The notes: generated from the sequence alone by a model not told the origin. 64,000 nt of DNA from an uncultured Sphingomonas sp. (GCF_946478955.1 NZ_CAMLDL010000002.1:144006-208005), one strand, 5' to 3'. Shown: positions 1 through 14,019, counted from the stretch's first letter. Translations and numbers: made by a program.

Positions 1-541
1 CCTCGCGCAGGGTCGGCAGCATGATGTCCATGATATCGGCGTAATGGCGAAGGACGTTCTTCAGCGCCTCGTCGAACGCGCCGCTGTTGTAGCGTTCCGA
101 TGCGGAGATGAATTCATAGTCGAACCCATATTGGTCGAGGAAGCTGCGCAGCTTGGCATTATTGTGCGCGGAAAAGCTGTCGTCGTCGGTGTCGAACGGA
201 TTGGGGATGCGCGACAGCGGCTTGCCGAGGTTGGCGGCGAGCAGCTCCTTATTGGGGACGTTGTCGGGGACCTTGCGCAGGCCGTCCATATCATCGCTGA
301 ACGCGATCAGGCGGGTGGGTGCGCCGCCCGTCAGTTCTTCGTACGCGCGGCGAACCATGGTCGATCGCAACACTTCGGTGAAGGTGCCGATGTGGGGGAG
401 ACCCGAGGGACCGTAGCCGGTTTCGAAGATCATCGGCGCGCCGCCAGGTTTGCCGTTCGGCCAACGCTTTATGAGCTTGCGGGCCTCTTCATAGGGCCAG
501 GCCTTGGACGTTTGGGCGGCGGTGCGGATGGCGTCGGTCAT
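1..541 (-). CDS. lysK: Lysyl-tRNA synthetase, class I (N-terminal part, cut by window edge)
   Basis: Charges tRNA-Lys with lysine in the cytoplasm. About 180 N-terminal residues are visible from ATG at 541; the rest lies beyond position 1. The class I signature is clear: [11 protein letters not shown] contains the HIGH-like motif HIGT, followed by [14 protein letters not shown], which is typical of the archaeal-like LysRS found in many alphaproteobacteria. The KMSKS region is outside the window. The gene lies 49 bases downstream of the phosphoribosyltransferase on the same strand, with a hairpin in the gap. The class I assignment rests on these motifs and on family knowledge; I am confident of it. 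Confidence 0.93.
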   Translation of the reverse strand, partial: MTDAIRTAAQTSKAWPYEEARKLIKRWPNGKPGGAPMIFETGYGPSGLPHIGTFTEVLRSTMVRRAYEELTGGAPTRLIAFSDDMDGLRKVPDNVPNKELLAANLGKPLSRIPNPFDTDDDSFSAHNNAKLRSFLDQYGFDYEFISASERYNSGAFDEALKNVLRHYADIMDIMLPTLRE

Positions 542-552
542 AGCGCGCCGGT

Positions 553-571
553 TTTGCTGCTATGCAGCAAA
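553..571 (-). other. Perfect hairpin just upstream of lysK start
   Basis: TTTGCTGC and GCAGCAAA form an 8-bp perfect inverted repeat around a 3-base loop. It ends 11 bases before the lysK ATG, where a ribosome binding site would be expected, and no clear Shine-Dalgarno is visible. It has no U-tract on either strand, so it is not a standard terminator. It could affect translation of lysK or be chance; I see no more than the structure. Confidence 0.35.
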
Positions 572-590
572 TGCGCAAGGAAAAAGCGTC

Positions 591-5013
<4,423 letters not shown>

Positions 5014-5333
5014 TTCGGCGGCCTCCATTGGGGTTTCGGCATAGTTCGACGTGGGGGTCGGCGTCGCTATGGACGGTTCGTCCGCCGCTTTCTCACGAAG
5101 CAGCTTCTGGACGCCCTTCACCGTATAGCCTTCTTCGTTGAGGAGGCGGTTGATACGCTTGGCCAGCGCAACGTCATCGGGCCGGTAGTAACGGCGGTTG
5201 CCCGCCCGCTGCAGGGGCTTCAGCTGCGGGAATTTGGTTTCCCAATAGCGCAGGATGTGTTGGGCAACACCCAACTCGGCGGACAATTCGCCGATGGTGC
5301 GAAAAGCGTCAGGGGACTTTTCGCCAGCCACCC

Positions 5334-5660
5334 TTACCCCGCAATCTCGTCGCGCATGATCTGGCTCGCGCGGAAGGTCATGACCCGGCGCGGCGCAATA
5401 GGAACTTCGACACCCGTTTTCGGGTTGCGGCCAACACGGCCACCCTTGTCGCGAAGGATGAAGGTGCCGAAGCCGGAGATCTTCACATTCTGTCCCGTGC
5501 TGAGCGCGTGACACATGTGATAAAGAACCCGCTCAACCACGCCGGCGCTTTCCGCGCGCGACAGGCCCAGACGGTTGTGGACAATATCCGACAAGTCGGC
5601 ACGCGTCAGCGTGCCCGAGTGGATATCCGAATCCGAACGGGAAATACCCGCATCAGCCAT
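5334..5660 (-). CDS. ihfA: Integration host factor alpha subunit
   Basis: A 108-residue DNA-bending HU/IHF-fold protein that pairs with IHF beta. The conserved features are [21 protein letters not shown] and [10 protein letters not shown], covering the DNA-intercalating arm with its NPKTG turn. ATG 5660 gives [10 protein letters not shown] and is preceded by a good GGAG about nine bases upstream; an upstream in-frame ATG at 5705 would add an unusual extension. It is the fourth gene of the rpmF-plsX-fabH-ihfA-merR operon, 110 bases after fabH. Confidence 0.95.
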   Translation of the reverse strand: MADAGISRSDSDIHSGTLTRADLSDIVHNRLGLSRAESAGVVERVLYHMCHALSTGQNVKISGFGTFILRDKGGRVGRNPKTGVEVPIAPRRVMTFRASQIMRDEIAG

Positions 5661-5770
5661 AAAAGTCTCCGCCCCCTTGAAACGCACCGTGAAGCCGTGC
5701 GCCATATGTTCACGCTAACGTAAGTCCGCCGCCGCGGCAATTCGCATTTTTGTCTTTTTTTCCAGCGGCT

Positions 5771-6730
5771 TCAATAACGAAGCGCCGCTGCACCCCAAGT
5801 AAATCCACCGCCCATCGCTTCAAGAATCAACAGGTCGCCCCGCTTGATCCGTCCGTCACGAACGGCCGTATCCAGCGCTAGCGGCACCGACGCGGCCGAG
5901 GTGTTGGCGTGCTGATCCACTGTCACCACAACCTTTTCTGCGGGGAGGTTGAGCTTGCGGGCTGTTGCGTCGAGGATGCGAGCATTGGCTTGATGTGGGA
6001 CAACCCAATCGACATCCGATGCGGACAGGCCCGTATCGGCCAGCACTTCGTTCATCACATCGGCCAGGTTAACCACCGCGTGCCGGAAAACTTCGCGGCC
6101 TTTCATGCGGAGTTTGCCGACGGTTCCGGTGGATGACGGGCCGCCATCCACATAAAGGAGGCCATTGTGGCGGCCATCGGCGTGCAGCCTGGTGGCAAGA
6201 ATTCCCGCGTCTCCCTCGCGCGCCTCAAGCACCAGCGCGCCCGCGCCATCACCGAACAGGACGCAGGTGGTACGGTCTTCCCAATCCAGAATACGACTGA
6301 AGGTTTCAGCGCCAATCACGAGCGCGCGTTTCGCGCTGCCCGACCGGAGCATCGAATCTGCGACCGATACCGCGTAGAGGAACCCGGTACAGACCGCCGC
6401 AACGTCGAAAGCGATGCAATCATCAATGCCTAGATTGGCCTGAACCTTGGTGGCGCTCGCCGGGAAGGTTTGATCGGGCGTCGCCGTCGCCAGAACGATC
6501 AGGCCAATGTCCTGCGGGTCCAGGCCCGCCGCCTCAATGGCGTTGCGCGCCGCATCGGTTGCAAGCGATGCCGTCGTTTCGGTTTCATCGGCGATATAGC
6601 GGGCGCGTATACCGGTGCGCTCCACAATCCAGTCGTCCGATGTGTCGACCTGTTCTGCCAGTTCCTGATTGGTGACCCGGCGCTTGGGCAGCGCCGACCC
6701 GGTGCCGACAACGACCGAACGAATTGTCAT
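5771..6730 (-). CDS. fabH: Beta-ketoacyl-ACP synthase III
   Basis: Starts fatty acid synthesis by condensing acetyl-CoA with malonyl-ACP. It has 319 residues with the intact catalytic triad: C114 in AAVCTGF, H246 in PHQANARI and N276 in HANTSAAS. The substrate-tunnel and dimer motifs are in the usual order. Its ATG overlaps the plsX stop by four bases (ATGA), and it lies with plsX and rpmF in the widely conserved lipid-synthesis operon. Confidence 0.97.
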   Translation of the reverse strand: MTIRSVVVGTGSALPKRRVTNQELAEQVDTSDDWIVERTGIRARYIADETETTASLATDAARNAIEAAGLDPQDIGLIVLATATPDQTFPASATKVQANLGIDDCIAFDVAAVCTGFLYAVSVADSMLRSGSAKRALVIGAETFSRILDWEDRTTCVLFGDGAGALVLEAREGDAGILATRLHADGRHNGLLYVDGGPSSTGTVGKLRMKGREVFRHAVVNLADVMNEVLADTGLSASDVDWVVPHQANARILDATARKLNLPAEKVVVTVDQHANTSAASVPLALDTAVRDGRIKRGDLLILEAMGGGFTWGAAALRY

Positions 6731-7773
6731 TCACCTGCCTCGTCTGAGAATGCATGAGCCCGGAAATTGTCGAGGTCTTCGCCAATCTTGCGGGTGATGT
6801 CGTTGCGGACCATCGACGCGGCGACGTTGATGGCGTTGGCAACGCCCTTGTAGTTGGCGCCGCCATGACTTTTCACCACCAACCCGTTGAGGCCAAGAAA
6901 AACGGCGCCATTGTGATTGTTCGGATCGAGGTGAACCTTCAGCAGGTTGAGCGCAGGCTTCGACAGAGCAAAGCCCGCCTTTGAGCGGAATGACGACGTA
7001 AAGGCGCGGCGCAGCAGGTCGGTCACGAAACGGGCGGTGCCTTCTGCGGTTTTCAGCGCGACATTGCCGGAAAAGCCGTCGCAAACCACGACGTCCACAT
7101 CACCGCTTGCCAACTTGTCGCCTTCGGTAAAGCCATTGAAGGTCATTGGCAGATAGGTCGCGTCGCGCAGCAACGCAGCAGCCTCCTTAAGCTCTTCGGT
7201 GCCTTTCAGTTCTTCGGTACCTATGTTGAGGAGCTTTACGCGCGGGCTGTCGATGTCAAAGACGCAGCGCGAATAGGCTGAGCCCATGACCGCAAACTGG
7301 ACTAGATTCTGTGCATCGCATTCGGTGTTGGCACCGAGATCGAGCATGACCAGGTCACGTTCCATGGTCGGAAGCAGGGCGGCGAGCGCGGGCCGGTCGA
7401 TCCCGGGCATGGTCCGCAGCGCGAGCTTGGCAATCGCCATCAGGGCGCCGGTGTTACCGCCGGACAGCGCCGCGTGGGCGTGCCCCTCTTTCACGGCATT
7501 TATTGCCATACCCATGGACGTCGTCCGGGCGCGGCGAATCGCCTGGCTAGGCTTTTCGGCTGATTCGATTTTTTCGGCTGTGTGGTGGACGGTGGTGACG
7601 TCCTTCAGCGGCCGGTGCTTATCCAGTTCCGGCTGGATCAGCGCCTCGTCGCCGTAAAGGTCAAAGCGCAGAGAACGGTCGTTACGGCGCGCGCGCGCCA
7701 TCCCGGCGACCATCACCGCCGGGCCAATGTCTCCGCCCATGGCGTCGATTGCGATCCTGGGGCTCACGGCCAT
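6727..7773 (-). CDS. plsX: Phosphate acyltransferase PlsX
   Basis: Makes acyl-phosphate from acyl-ACP, the acyl donor for glycerol-3-phosphate acylation by PlsY. It has 348 residues, beginning [13 protein letters not shown], the family hallmark. [18 protein letters not shown] and the C-terminal [11 protein letters not shown] are also characteristic. It begins 30 bases after rpmF and overlaps fabH by four bases. Confidence 0.97.
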   Translation of the reverse strand: MAVSPRIAIDAMGGDIGPAVMVAGMARARRNDRSLRFDLYGDEALIQPELDKHRPLKDVTTVHHTAEKIESAEKPSQAIRRARTTSMGMAINAVKEGHAHAALSGGNTGALMAIAKLALRTMPGIDRPALAALLPTMERDLVMLDLGANTECDAQNLVQFAVMGSAYSRCVFDIDSPRVKLLNIGTEELKGTEELKEAAALLRDATYLPMTFNGFTEGDKLASGDVDVVVCDGFSGNVALKTAEGTARFVTDLLRRAFTSSFRSKAGFALSKPALNLLKVHLDPNNHNGAVFLGLNGLVVKSHGGANYKGVANAINVAASMVRNDITRKIGEDLDNFRAHAFSDEAGE

Positions 7774-7803
7774 GCCTGAGTGCCCTTTCTTCGCTACCGC
7801 CGC

Positions 7804-7983
7804 TTAGGCCTCAGGCTGGCTGACTTCGCGACCGTTATAGTGGCCGCAGGCCGAACACAGATTGTGCGGGAGCTTCAGCTCGCCACAGTTCGGGCATTCC
7901 TGGAAGTTGGTGGCCGACAGCGCGTGGTGGCTGCGGCGCATGTTCCGCTTCGAGGGCGAGGTTTTTCTTTTAGGGACGGCCAT
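7804..7983 (-). CDS. rpmF: 50S ribosomal protein L32
   Basis: A 59-residue ribosomal protein beginning [20 protein letters not shown]. It retains a zinc-ribbon-like set of cysteines, CPNC and CSAC (residues about 30-46), so this is the zinc-binding form. It is first in the rpmF-plsX-fabH-ihfA-merR operon. The 5' leader of roughly 115 bases contains a hairpin followed by seven U residues 27 bases before the ATG, discussed as a separate feature. Confidence 0.95.
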   Translation of the reverse strand: MAVPKRKTSPSKRNMRRSHHALSATNFQECPNCGELKLPHNLCSACGHYNGREVSQPEA

Positions 7984-8010
7984 CTCGGCTCTACCTTCAA
8001 ACTGCTAGAC

Positions 8011-8035
8011 AAAAAAATTGGCGACTCTCCTCGCC
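8011..8035 (-). terminator. Hairpin with U-tract upstream of rpmF: terminator or attenuator
   Basis: Read on the minus strand, GGCGA, a 6-base loop and TCGCC are followed by AA and seven T. It could end transcription from the c-di-GMP gene upstream. However, a promoter-like pair lies further upstream at 8104-8131, so the hairpin would sit inside the rpmF leader and could act as an attenuator. The stem is only 5 bp. Confidence 0.5.
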
Positions 8036-8103
8036 CAGCTCGTCGTGGTGCTCCTTAGGGGAGTCCCGCGAGGCGGCGGCCGGATCGTCGCGAACGAGAG
8101 GGG

Positions 8104-8131
8104 CCTATAGCGGATTCCAGTGGGAGCGCAA
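8104..8131 (-). promoter_or_regulatory. rpmF: Candidate promoter for the rpmF-plsX-fabH-ihfA operon
   Basis: On the minus strand, TTGCGC (8131-8126) and TATAGG (8109-8104) are separated by 16 bases, a reasonable housekeeping sigma match. A start near 8097 would give a leader of about 114 bases. The assignment is by motif only. Confidence 0.4.
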
Positions 8132-8167
8132 GGCTTTCGCTACCTACTGATGTGGAGCGGTCGAACT

Positions 8168-10216
8168 TCAGCCAACTGCCAGGGGTGGACTAGTGCGATT
8201 GGTCGCCGGACCGAGCTTCTTGAGGTCAAATGGCTTGGCAAATTGCACGCCCACGCTTTTCCCGCTTGTCCAGACCACCGTGGCGTCGAGAAGACTCTCA
8301 GCCGAGATGTCGAGCGTGAGCGTCGTGCCGACCGCAAATTCCTGATGACATTCCAGCAGGGCGCCCCCACGCGAGATATTGCGCAGCCGTGCAGCGATCG
8401 AGCCCCGCTCGTGGTGGACGATGGCGCCGCGAATCAGCTTGAACCGTTGCTCGCGAGGCTGGAGCGGCTCGCTCGTCACCGTCTTGGTGCGGTTGACGAA
8501 CTCAAGTGCTTCCTCCGACGGCATCGGCTTTCCATAAAGATAGCCTTGCACCAAGCCGCATCCGAGGCGTTTCACCAGCACAAGTTCGTCTTGCGTTTCG
8601 ACGCCCTCCGCCGTGGTTTGCATTTTCAGGTCGGCGGCCAGGCCGACCATTGCCCGGATGAGGGCTGCGCTTCGGCTGGTCTCGTCCGATGCCCCACGTA
8701 CGAAGCTTTGATCGATCTTGATCTTATCGAACGGGACGGTGCGCAGATAGCTGAGGCTGGAAAATCCGGTTCCAAAATCGTCCAGCGCCAGCTTAATGCC
8801 AATGCCCTTCAAGCTGGCGATCATATCGTGGACCTGCGCGTCGTTGCTGAGCAACACGCCTTCCGTAATCTCGAGCTCCAGTCGCCGTGCCTCGAGACCG
8901 GTCTCGCTGAGGATTGCTTTAACGGTTGCGGGAAGCGAGCGGAGCTTGAACTGGAGCGGCGACAGGTTGACCGCAATCGAAACGGTACGCGGCCAGCGCG
9001 TCGCTTCGCGGCAGGCGGTTCGCAGCACAAATTCGCCGATCTGGTCGATAAGCCCGATTTCCTCGGCCAGCGGGATGAACTGGGCAGGGCTGACCGGGCC
9101 GAGTTGGGGGTGGTTCCAGCGAACGAGCGCCTCGAAGCCCGTAGTTTCCTCGCTATTCACGTCGACGCTAGGCTGAAAGACGACGTGCAGTCGTTCCTTC
9201 TCAACCGCGTCGCGCAGTTCATTTTCGAATATTTGGCGGTCCTTTGCTTCCTCGTTCATCTTGGTTTCGAAGAAACAAAACACGCCGCGTCCGGCCGCTT
9301 TTGCCGCATAGAGAGCAAGGTCGGCATCGCGGATGAGATCGTCGGCAGTGCGGTCATCATAGTCGGAAGTGACAATGCCAACGGAAGCACCGATCGAGAC
9401 ATTGTTGCCGTCGATGAAATAGGGGCGCGAGAGATAATCGATGACCGCCTGCGCGAGCTGCGAAAGCTCAGCGCGGTCGGCCGTAGTGGGTAAGACCACT
9501 TCAAATTCATCGCCGCCGAGGCGGCCAACCTGCCCGCGATCGCCAATCGTCTCGGTAAGCCGCAGGGCGACAAGTTTCAGGAGCGTGTCGCCCGCCGGGT
9601 GGCCGAGCGAGTCGTTAACCGCCTTGAACCGGTCGAGATCGAGTAGAAAGATGGCGCAACGCTGTTTGCGCCGCGCGGCCCCGACGAGCGCGTCGTCGAG
9701 CGCACGGCGAAGCATGGCTCGATTGGCGAGACCGGTTAGCGAATCAAAGCGCGCCAGACGGTCTAGCTCGACCTCCGACCGGCGTTTTTCGGTAAGGTCG
9801 GCGGCGAATCCGCGGAATCCGAAAAAGCGCCCCGCCTCGTCATGAATCGGAGCGCCGGATACCGACCACCAGACCTCCTCTTTTGATTTGGCCTCGACGA
9901 TCAGGTCCTGGAAAGCCACGTGCGACGACAGATAGAAGCCGAGCGTTCGTTCCGACGCCGCTGCTGCGCTGCGCGTGGGCGGCGTCATGAGATCGGTGAA
10001 GGGGCAATTGATCAGGTCTGCAGACTCGCGGTTCAGGACTTGGCCGACGCTGTCGCTGATATAAGTGAGCAGGCCGTCGCGGTTGGTTTCCCAGAACCAT
10101 CCTTTGCCGCTCGCCTCAAATTCCGCGAGCAATGCTTCCGCACGCGACGCGGCGGTCGGTTCGGTTACCTCAACCGCGCGGCGCGGCCCCAGCCATTTCT
10201 TCGTCAATGCCTGCAC
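8168..10216 (-). CDS. PAS-GGDEF-EAL-PilZ c-di-GMP signalling protein
   Basis: A 682-residue protein joining every type of c-di-GMP domain. A PAS/PAC domain (about residues 30-145; WFWETNRDGLLTYIS) is followed by a GGDEF domain with intact GGDEF (234-238), an EAL domain with intact EAL (362-364) and DDFGTGFSSL, and a C-terminal PilZ domain with an Arg-rich REQRFKLIR and NISRGG. There is no RxxD inhibitory site before GGDEF. It has no membrane segment, so it is probably cytoplasmic. I prefer GTG 10216, preceded by GGAG at five bases, over the open-frame TTG at 10258. The net activity, synthesis or breakdown, cannot be decided from sequence. Confidence 0.9.
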   Translation of the reverse strand: MQALTKKWLGPRRAVEVTEPTAASRAEALLAEFEASGKGWFWETNRDGLLTYISDSVGQVLNRESADLINCPFTDLMTPPTRSAAAASERTLGFYLSSHVAFQDLIVEAKSKEEVWWSVSGAPIHDEAGRFFGFRGFAADLTEKRRSEVELDRLARFDSLTGLANRAMLRRALDDALVGAARRKQRCAIFLLDLDRFKAVNDSLGHPAGDTLLKLVALRLTETIGDRGQVGRLGGDEFEVVLPTTADRAELSQLAQAVIDYLSRPYFIDGNNVSIGASVGIVTSDYDDRTADDLIRDADLALYAAKAAGRGVFCFFETKMNEEAKDRQIFENELRDAVEKERLHVVFQPSVDVNSEETTGFEALVRWNHPQLGPVSPAQFIPLAEEIGLIDQIGEFVLRTACREATRWPRTVSIAVNLSPLQFKLRSLPATVKAILSETGLEARRLELEITEGVLLSNDAQVHDMIASLKGIGIKLALDDFGTGFSSLSYLRTVPFDKIKIDQSFVRGASDETSRSAALIRAMVGLAADLKMQTTAEGVETQDELVLVKRLGCGLVQGYLYGKPMPSEEALEFVNRTKTVTSEPLQPREQRFKLIRGAIVHHERGSIAARLRNISRGGALLECHQEFAVGTTLTLDISAESLLDATVVWTSGKSVGVQFAKPFDLKKLGPATNRTSPPLAVG

Positions 10217-10279
10217 ATATGCTCCGTTGGGCCGGAGATAGCAGGATATGGTTACCAATTGCTTGGTGAACGAGGGATG

Positions 10280-10957
10280 CTAACGCCCGGCCAGCACCTT
10301 ATCCGCGACAAAGGGGTTGGTTGCCCGTTCATGCGCAAAGGTCGACATCGGCCCGTGGCCGGGAACGAAATGCGTGTCACCGCCCATCGGCCACAGTCTC
10401 TGCGTAATCGAATCGAGCAGCGTCTGATGGTGGCCGCGCGGGAAATCGGTTCGCCCGATCGATCCCTGGAACAGGACGTCGCCAACCATCGCCAGCTTAG
10501 ATTCTGGATGATGGAACACCACATGCCCCGGCGTGTGGCCGGGGCAATGGCGGACGTCGAAGGTCAGGTCGCCGACCGTGACCTGATCGCCATCAACCAG
10601 ATAGCGATCAGACTGGAACGGCTTGCCGGGGGTACCATATCGCTGTCCATCCTCCTCCAGCCTGGCAATCCAGAAAAGATCTTCCTCATGCGGGCCTTCG
10701 ATTGGAACGCCGAGTTCGGCCGCCAACACCCCTGCCTGCCCGCAATGGTCGATATGGCCGTGGGTGATGAGTATTTTCTCAATCGTCACGCCGGCTTGCG
10801 CCGCAGCGGCCTTCAGCTTGTCGAGATCCCCGCCGGGATCGACAAAGGCACCGCGCATCGTGTTTGTGCACCAAAGCAGGGTGCAATTCTGTTGCAGCGG
10901 CGTCACCGGGATGACGGCGGCGCGGAGCGGCGGAGTTGGGGCGGTTTCTGTGGACAT
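10280..10957 (-). CDS. MBL-fold metallohydrolase, glyoxalase II-like
   Basis: A 225-residue zinc hydrolase with the binuclear metal motif THGHIDHCGQ (HxHxDH), then HCPGHTPGH and a C-terminal VPGHGP. The order and length fit the hydroxyacylglutathione-hydrolase-like group. The substrate is unknown: a thioester or a persulfide is possible, but no rhodanese domain is present. It begins nine bases upstream of the dipeptidase stop-side boundary, on the same strand, so the two may be co-transcribed. Confidence 0.85.
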   Translation of the reverse strand: MSTETAPTPPLRAAVIPVTPLQQNCTLLWCTNTMRGAFVDPGGDLDKLKAAAAQAGVTIEKILITHGHIDHCGQAGVLAAELGVPIEGPHEEDLFWIARLEEDGQRYGTPGKPFQSDRYLVDGDQVTVGDLTFDVRHCPGHTPGHVVFHHPESKLAMVGDVLFQGSIGRTDFPRGHHQTLLDSITQRLWPMGGDTHFVPGHGPMSTFAHERATNPFVADKVLAGR

Positions 10958-10966
10958 GAGCGCGGG

Positions 10967-12223
10967 TTATGGGTTGGCAGGCAGCTTGTCGAGCGCGGGC
11001 ACCACGTTCTTCATCGCGGCAGAGGTCGCCTCCGCCCCGCGCAAGGCCCGCAGCACATTGCCGCCCGCAAGCTTGGCAAGATCCTTGTCGGTCCAGCCGC
11101 GCTTGATGAGTTCGGCGAAAATCAGCGGATAGGTCTGTACCCCCTCAAGGCCGGTTGGCGTATAGGGAATGCCATCATAATCGCCGCCCAGCCCGACATG
11201 GTCGTGGCCGGCAATCTTCACCACATGGTCAATATGATCGGCAACATTTCGAACATCGGTCGTCGGGCGAGGATGGGCAGCGTCCCATATTTTCAGCCCG
11301 TCCTCCACCGCTGTCTCGCTGGTGCGGTGAATGGCCTTCAGCCGCGCCTCTTCTCCGGTACGGTTGGCAGACCAGTCCCAAACCTGCTGAGACAAGAAAC
11401 CGGGGACGAAATTGACCATCACGACGCCGCCATTTTTCGGCAGAAGCGCCAACACGTCGTCCGGCACATTGCGCGGATGAGGGGTAATACCGGCCGCCGA
11501 GCTGTGGGAGAAAATCACCGGGGCGCGGCTCGCCGCGATGGCCTGCCGCATGACATCGGGCGACACATGGCTCAGATCCACAAGCATCCCGAGCCGGTTC
11601 ATTTCCTGTAGCACTTTCAACCCGAACGGCGACAGGCCGTTGAATTTGGGCGCGTCGGTGGCGCTGTCGGCCCATTCAGTGGTCTGGTTATGGGTCAGCG
11701 TCATATAGCGGGCGCCGAGACGGTAGAATTCACGAAGCGCGGCCATGCTGCCACCGATCTGCCGCCCGCCCTCAATCCCGATTAATGAGCCAACTCTGCC
11801 CTTCTGATGGGCGCGAACAATGTCGTCTGCGGTCAGCGCGCGCTCGAGGTCATTTGGATAAGCCGCAATCATACGGTCAACGGTGTCAATTTGCTCGATG
11901 GTCCGGCGGATCGCCTCATCGCCCGTGAACGCGCCGTCGATATAGACAGACCAGAATTGCCCACCAACACGGCCCTCGTGAAGGCGCTCCATGTCGGTCA
12001 TCAACGGGTGGTCGGGCCATTTGTCGGTGCCGCTGGAAAGGTTCGCAACGCTGAACTGATGGCTTTCCTGAAGCTGCTCGGCAATGTCATTATGGCCGTC
12101 GATCAGCGGCGTTTTCTTGAGAATGCGGTCGATCCTAGCCTTCACCTTAGGGTCGATCTGTTGGGCCTGGGCGAGTGTCGGAAGGGCAACCACAAGGGTA
12201 GCCAGAAGCAGCGAACGGCGCAT
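10967..12223 (-). CDS. Membrane dipeptidase (peptidase family M19), exported
   Basis: A 418-residue renal-dipeptidase-like zinc enzyme, probably cleaving dipeptides, including D-residue ones, in the periplasm. A clear Sec signal peptide (LLLATLVVALPTLAQAQ) precedes DGHNDIAEQL. Other M19 motifs are LIGIEGGRQIGG, LTHNQTTEWADS, VDLSHVSPDVM, FSHSSA and GLGGDYDGI. ATG 12223 is preceded by GGAGG at eight bases. A second, Tat-type M19 gene lies at 31021-32145. Confidence 0.92.
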   Translation of the reverse strand: MRRSLLLATLVVALPTLAQAQQIDPKVKARIDRILKKTPLIDGHNDIAEQLQESHQFSVANLSSGTDKWPDHPLMTDMERLHEGRVGGQFWSVYIDGAFTGDEAIRRTIEQIDTVDRMIAAYPNDLERALTADDIVRAHQKGRVGSLIGIEGGRQIGGSMAALREFYRLGARYMTLTHNQTTEWADSATDAPKFNGLSPFGLKVLQEMNRLGMLVDLSHVSPDVMRQAIAASRAPVIFSHSSAAGITPHPRNVPDDVLALLPKNGGVVMVNFVPGFLSQQVWDWSANRTGEEARLKAIHRTSETAVEDGLKIWDAAHPRPTTDVRNVADHIDHVVKIAGHDHVGLGGDYDGIPYTPTGLEGVQTYPLIFAELIKRGWTDKDLAKLAGGNVLRALRGAEATSAAMKNVVPALDKLPANP

Positions 12224-12291
12224 CAATTGATCCTCCTGATTTCTTCAAGGGTTTACGGAGGGCATCGCGACAGGGCAATGGCACCTTCGAC

Positions 12292-14019
12292 ATGTGGATC
12301 CTGTTCGACGATGCACGGCCCGGCGGGGCACCCCCCAGGCTCTATCGCGAGCCCAAGGGGCGCATCGTCGCACGCCAGCTACACGACGTGCGACCAGCGC
12401 TCGAAGACCTCAGGGGAGCAGTCGCTGGCGGCGCTCATGTGGCGGGATATCTGGTGTATGAGGCGGGACATGCCCTCGACGCTAACCTTGCAGGGACGTT
12501 CCGAAGTGATGGCGGCCCGCTCCTCGATTTTGGTGTCTTTGAAGGATGGGACGAGCCCGCACTGGTTGCGACTCTGCCCGACGCCGGTGGTGCCCATGTT
12601 GCCGCGCCGCGCCCGCGAATTGCCGAAGCAGATTATATCGCGGCGGTTGAAGTGGTGCGCGAGCATTTGTTCGCAGGTGATTTCTATCAGGCAAACCTGA
12701 CCTTCGGCTGCGATGTTCGGGCGTTGGGTAATCCGCTGGCGATTTATGCCAGACTTCGGCGCGGCTCGAGCGCGGGGTGGGGCGGCGTGCTGGTCAGCGA
12801 GGAGCGAACGTTGGTGTCGCTATCGCCCGAGCAGTTCTTCACGATCCGCAGCGGCGTAATTGAGGCGCGCCCGATGAAGGGCACCGCGCCGCGCCGTGCG
12901 GACCCGGCCGCGGATCGGATCGAAGCGGACGCATTGGCCAATGACGAAAAGCAGCGGGCCGAAAATCTGATGATCGTCGATTTGATGCGCAATGACCTTG
13001 CGCGGCTCAGCAAGACCGGCAGCGTCAATGTCCCGGAGATGTTCGAAGTCGAACATTATCCAACGGTGCACCAGATGGTCAGCAGGATCACGGCGCAGCT
13101 TCGCTCCGGCGTAACGGCGGTCGATGCATTGGAAACAATTTTTCCGTGCGGATCAGTAACAGGGGCCCCGAAGGTGGCGGCGATCAATGCGCTACGCCAA
13201 CTCGAACCGGAACCGCGTGGGGCCTACACCGGCTCAATGGGTTGGATTGAACCTGGCGGTGACGCCGCCTTCAATGTCCTGATCCGTACGCTCGAATGGC
13301 AGGGCAATTCGAAAATTGCTCGGCTGGGGTTGGGGTCTGGGCTTGTCGTGGACAGCAAGCCGCGCGATGAATGGGCCGAATGTTTGCTCAAGGGGGAATT
13401 TGTGCGGGGCGCGACGCAGCCATTTGATTTGATCGAAACCATGCGATTCGACCCGTCGGAGGGTATCATAGAGCTTGAGCGGCATCTGGAGCGGATGCGC
13501 TCGTCCGCCATTGAGCTGGATTTCAAATTCGACCGCCACGCCGCCCGCAATGAATTGCAGGCAGCGACATTCGGGAAAAAAGAGCGGGCGATGGTGCGCC
13601 TGCTGCTGTCAAAGACCGGGTCAATGGCGATCCAGGTCAAACCGTTCGAGGAGCCTGCGGAAACGCCCGTGACCGTGACTCTCCGTCCGCTGCCAGTTGC
13701 GCCGGATGATTTCCGTTTGCGCCACAAGACTACCGACCGCCGGTTCTACGACAAGGCGCGGCAGGAGGACGGCGCCTATGAGACCATCTTTGTCGGGCCG
13801 GACGGAAAGCTGACCGAAGGCAGTCGCACGTCGATTTTTGTCGACCGAGATGGCCTGCTGGTAACGCCGAAGTCTGGATCGTTGATGCCCGGCATCCTCC
13901 GTGCCAGCCTGATAGCAGAAGGCAAGGCGGTGGAATGGGACCTGACGCCCGACGACCTCAAGGACGGCTTCTTCGTCGGAAATATCGTTCGCGGTTTAAT
14001 CCCGGCGAAGCTCGCCTAA
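12292..14019 (+). CDS. pabB: Fused aminodeoxychorismate synthase I / aminodeoxychorismate lyase (PabB-PabC)
   Basis: Supplies p-aminobenzoate for folate. Of 575 residues, about 1-365 are the chorismate-binding PabB domain (PMKGTAPR, ENLMIVDLMRNDLARL, PCGSVTGAPK). Residues about 380-575 are a class IV aminotransferase fold like PabC (HKTTDRRFYD with the likely PLP lysine, then KLTEGSRTSIF). A fused PabBC is common in alphaproteobacteria. The glutaminase PabA is not in the window. The gene is divergent from the dipeptidase and ends in a four-base convergent overlap with pdeM. Confidence 0.93.
   Translation: MWILFDDARPGGAPPRLYREPKGRIVARQLHDVRPALEDLRGAVAGGAHVAGYLVYEAGHALDANLAGTFRSDGGPLLDFGVFEGWDEPALVATLPDAGGAHVAAPRPRIAEADYIAAVEVVREHLFAGDFYQANLTFGCDVRALGNPLAIYARLRRGSSAGWGGVLVSEERTLVSLSPEQFFTIRSGVIEARPMKGTAPRRADPAADRIEADALANDEKQRAENLMIVDLMRNDLARLSKTGSVNVPEMFEVEHYPTVHQMVSRITAQLRSGVTAVDALETIFPCGSVTGAPKVAAINALRQLEPEPRGAYTGSMGWIEPGGDAAFNVLIRTLEWQGNSKIARLGLGSGLVVDSKPRDEWAECLLKGEFVRGATQPFDLIETMRFDPSEGIIELERHLERMRSSAIELDFKFDRHAARNELQAATFGKKERAMVRLLLSKTGSMAIQVKPFEEPAETPVTVTLRPLPVAPDDFRLRHKTTDRRFYDKARQEDGAYETIFVGPDGKLTEGSRTSIFVDRDGLLVTPKSGSLMPGILRASLIAEGKAVEWDLTPDDLKDGFFVGNIVRGLIPAKLA

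Noticed and set aside
5332..5514. Upstream extension of merR to 5514
   Set aside because: It lies wholly within ihfA in another frame and has no MerR-like residues.
5760..5800. Hairpin with a T-run near the fabH end, considered as a terminator
   Set aside because: The T-run is on the wrong side: on the minus strand it reads as A, so it does not fit termination of fabH, and ihfA follows in the same operon.
8120..9493. Plus-strand open frame of 457 codons opposite the GGDEF-EAL gene
   Set aside because: Antisense of conserved GGDEF and EAL motifs; no recognisable domain.
9920..11611. Plus-strand open frame of 563 codons
   Set aside because: It runs across three recognised minus-strand genes (c-di-GMP protein, MBL hydrolase, dipeptidase) and their borders; a chance antisense frame.
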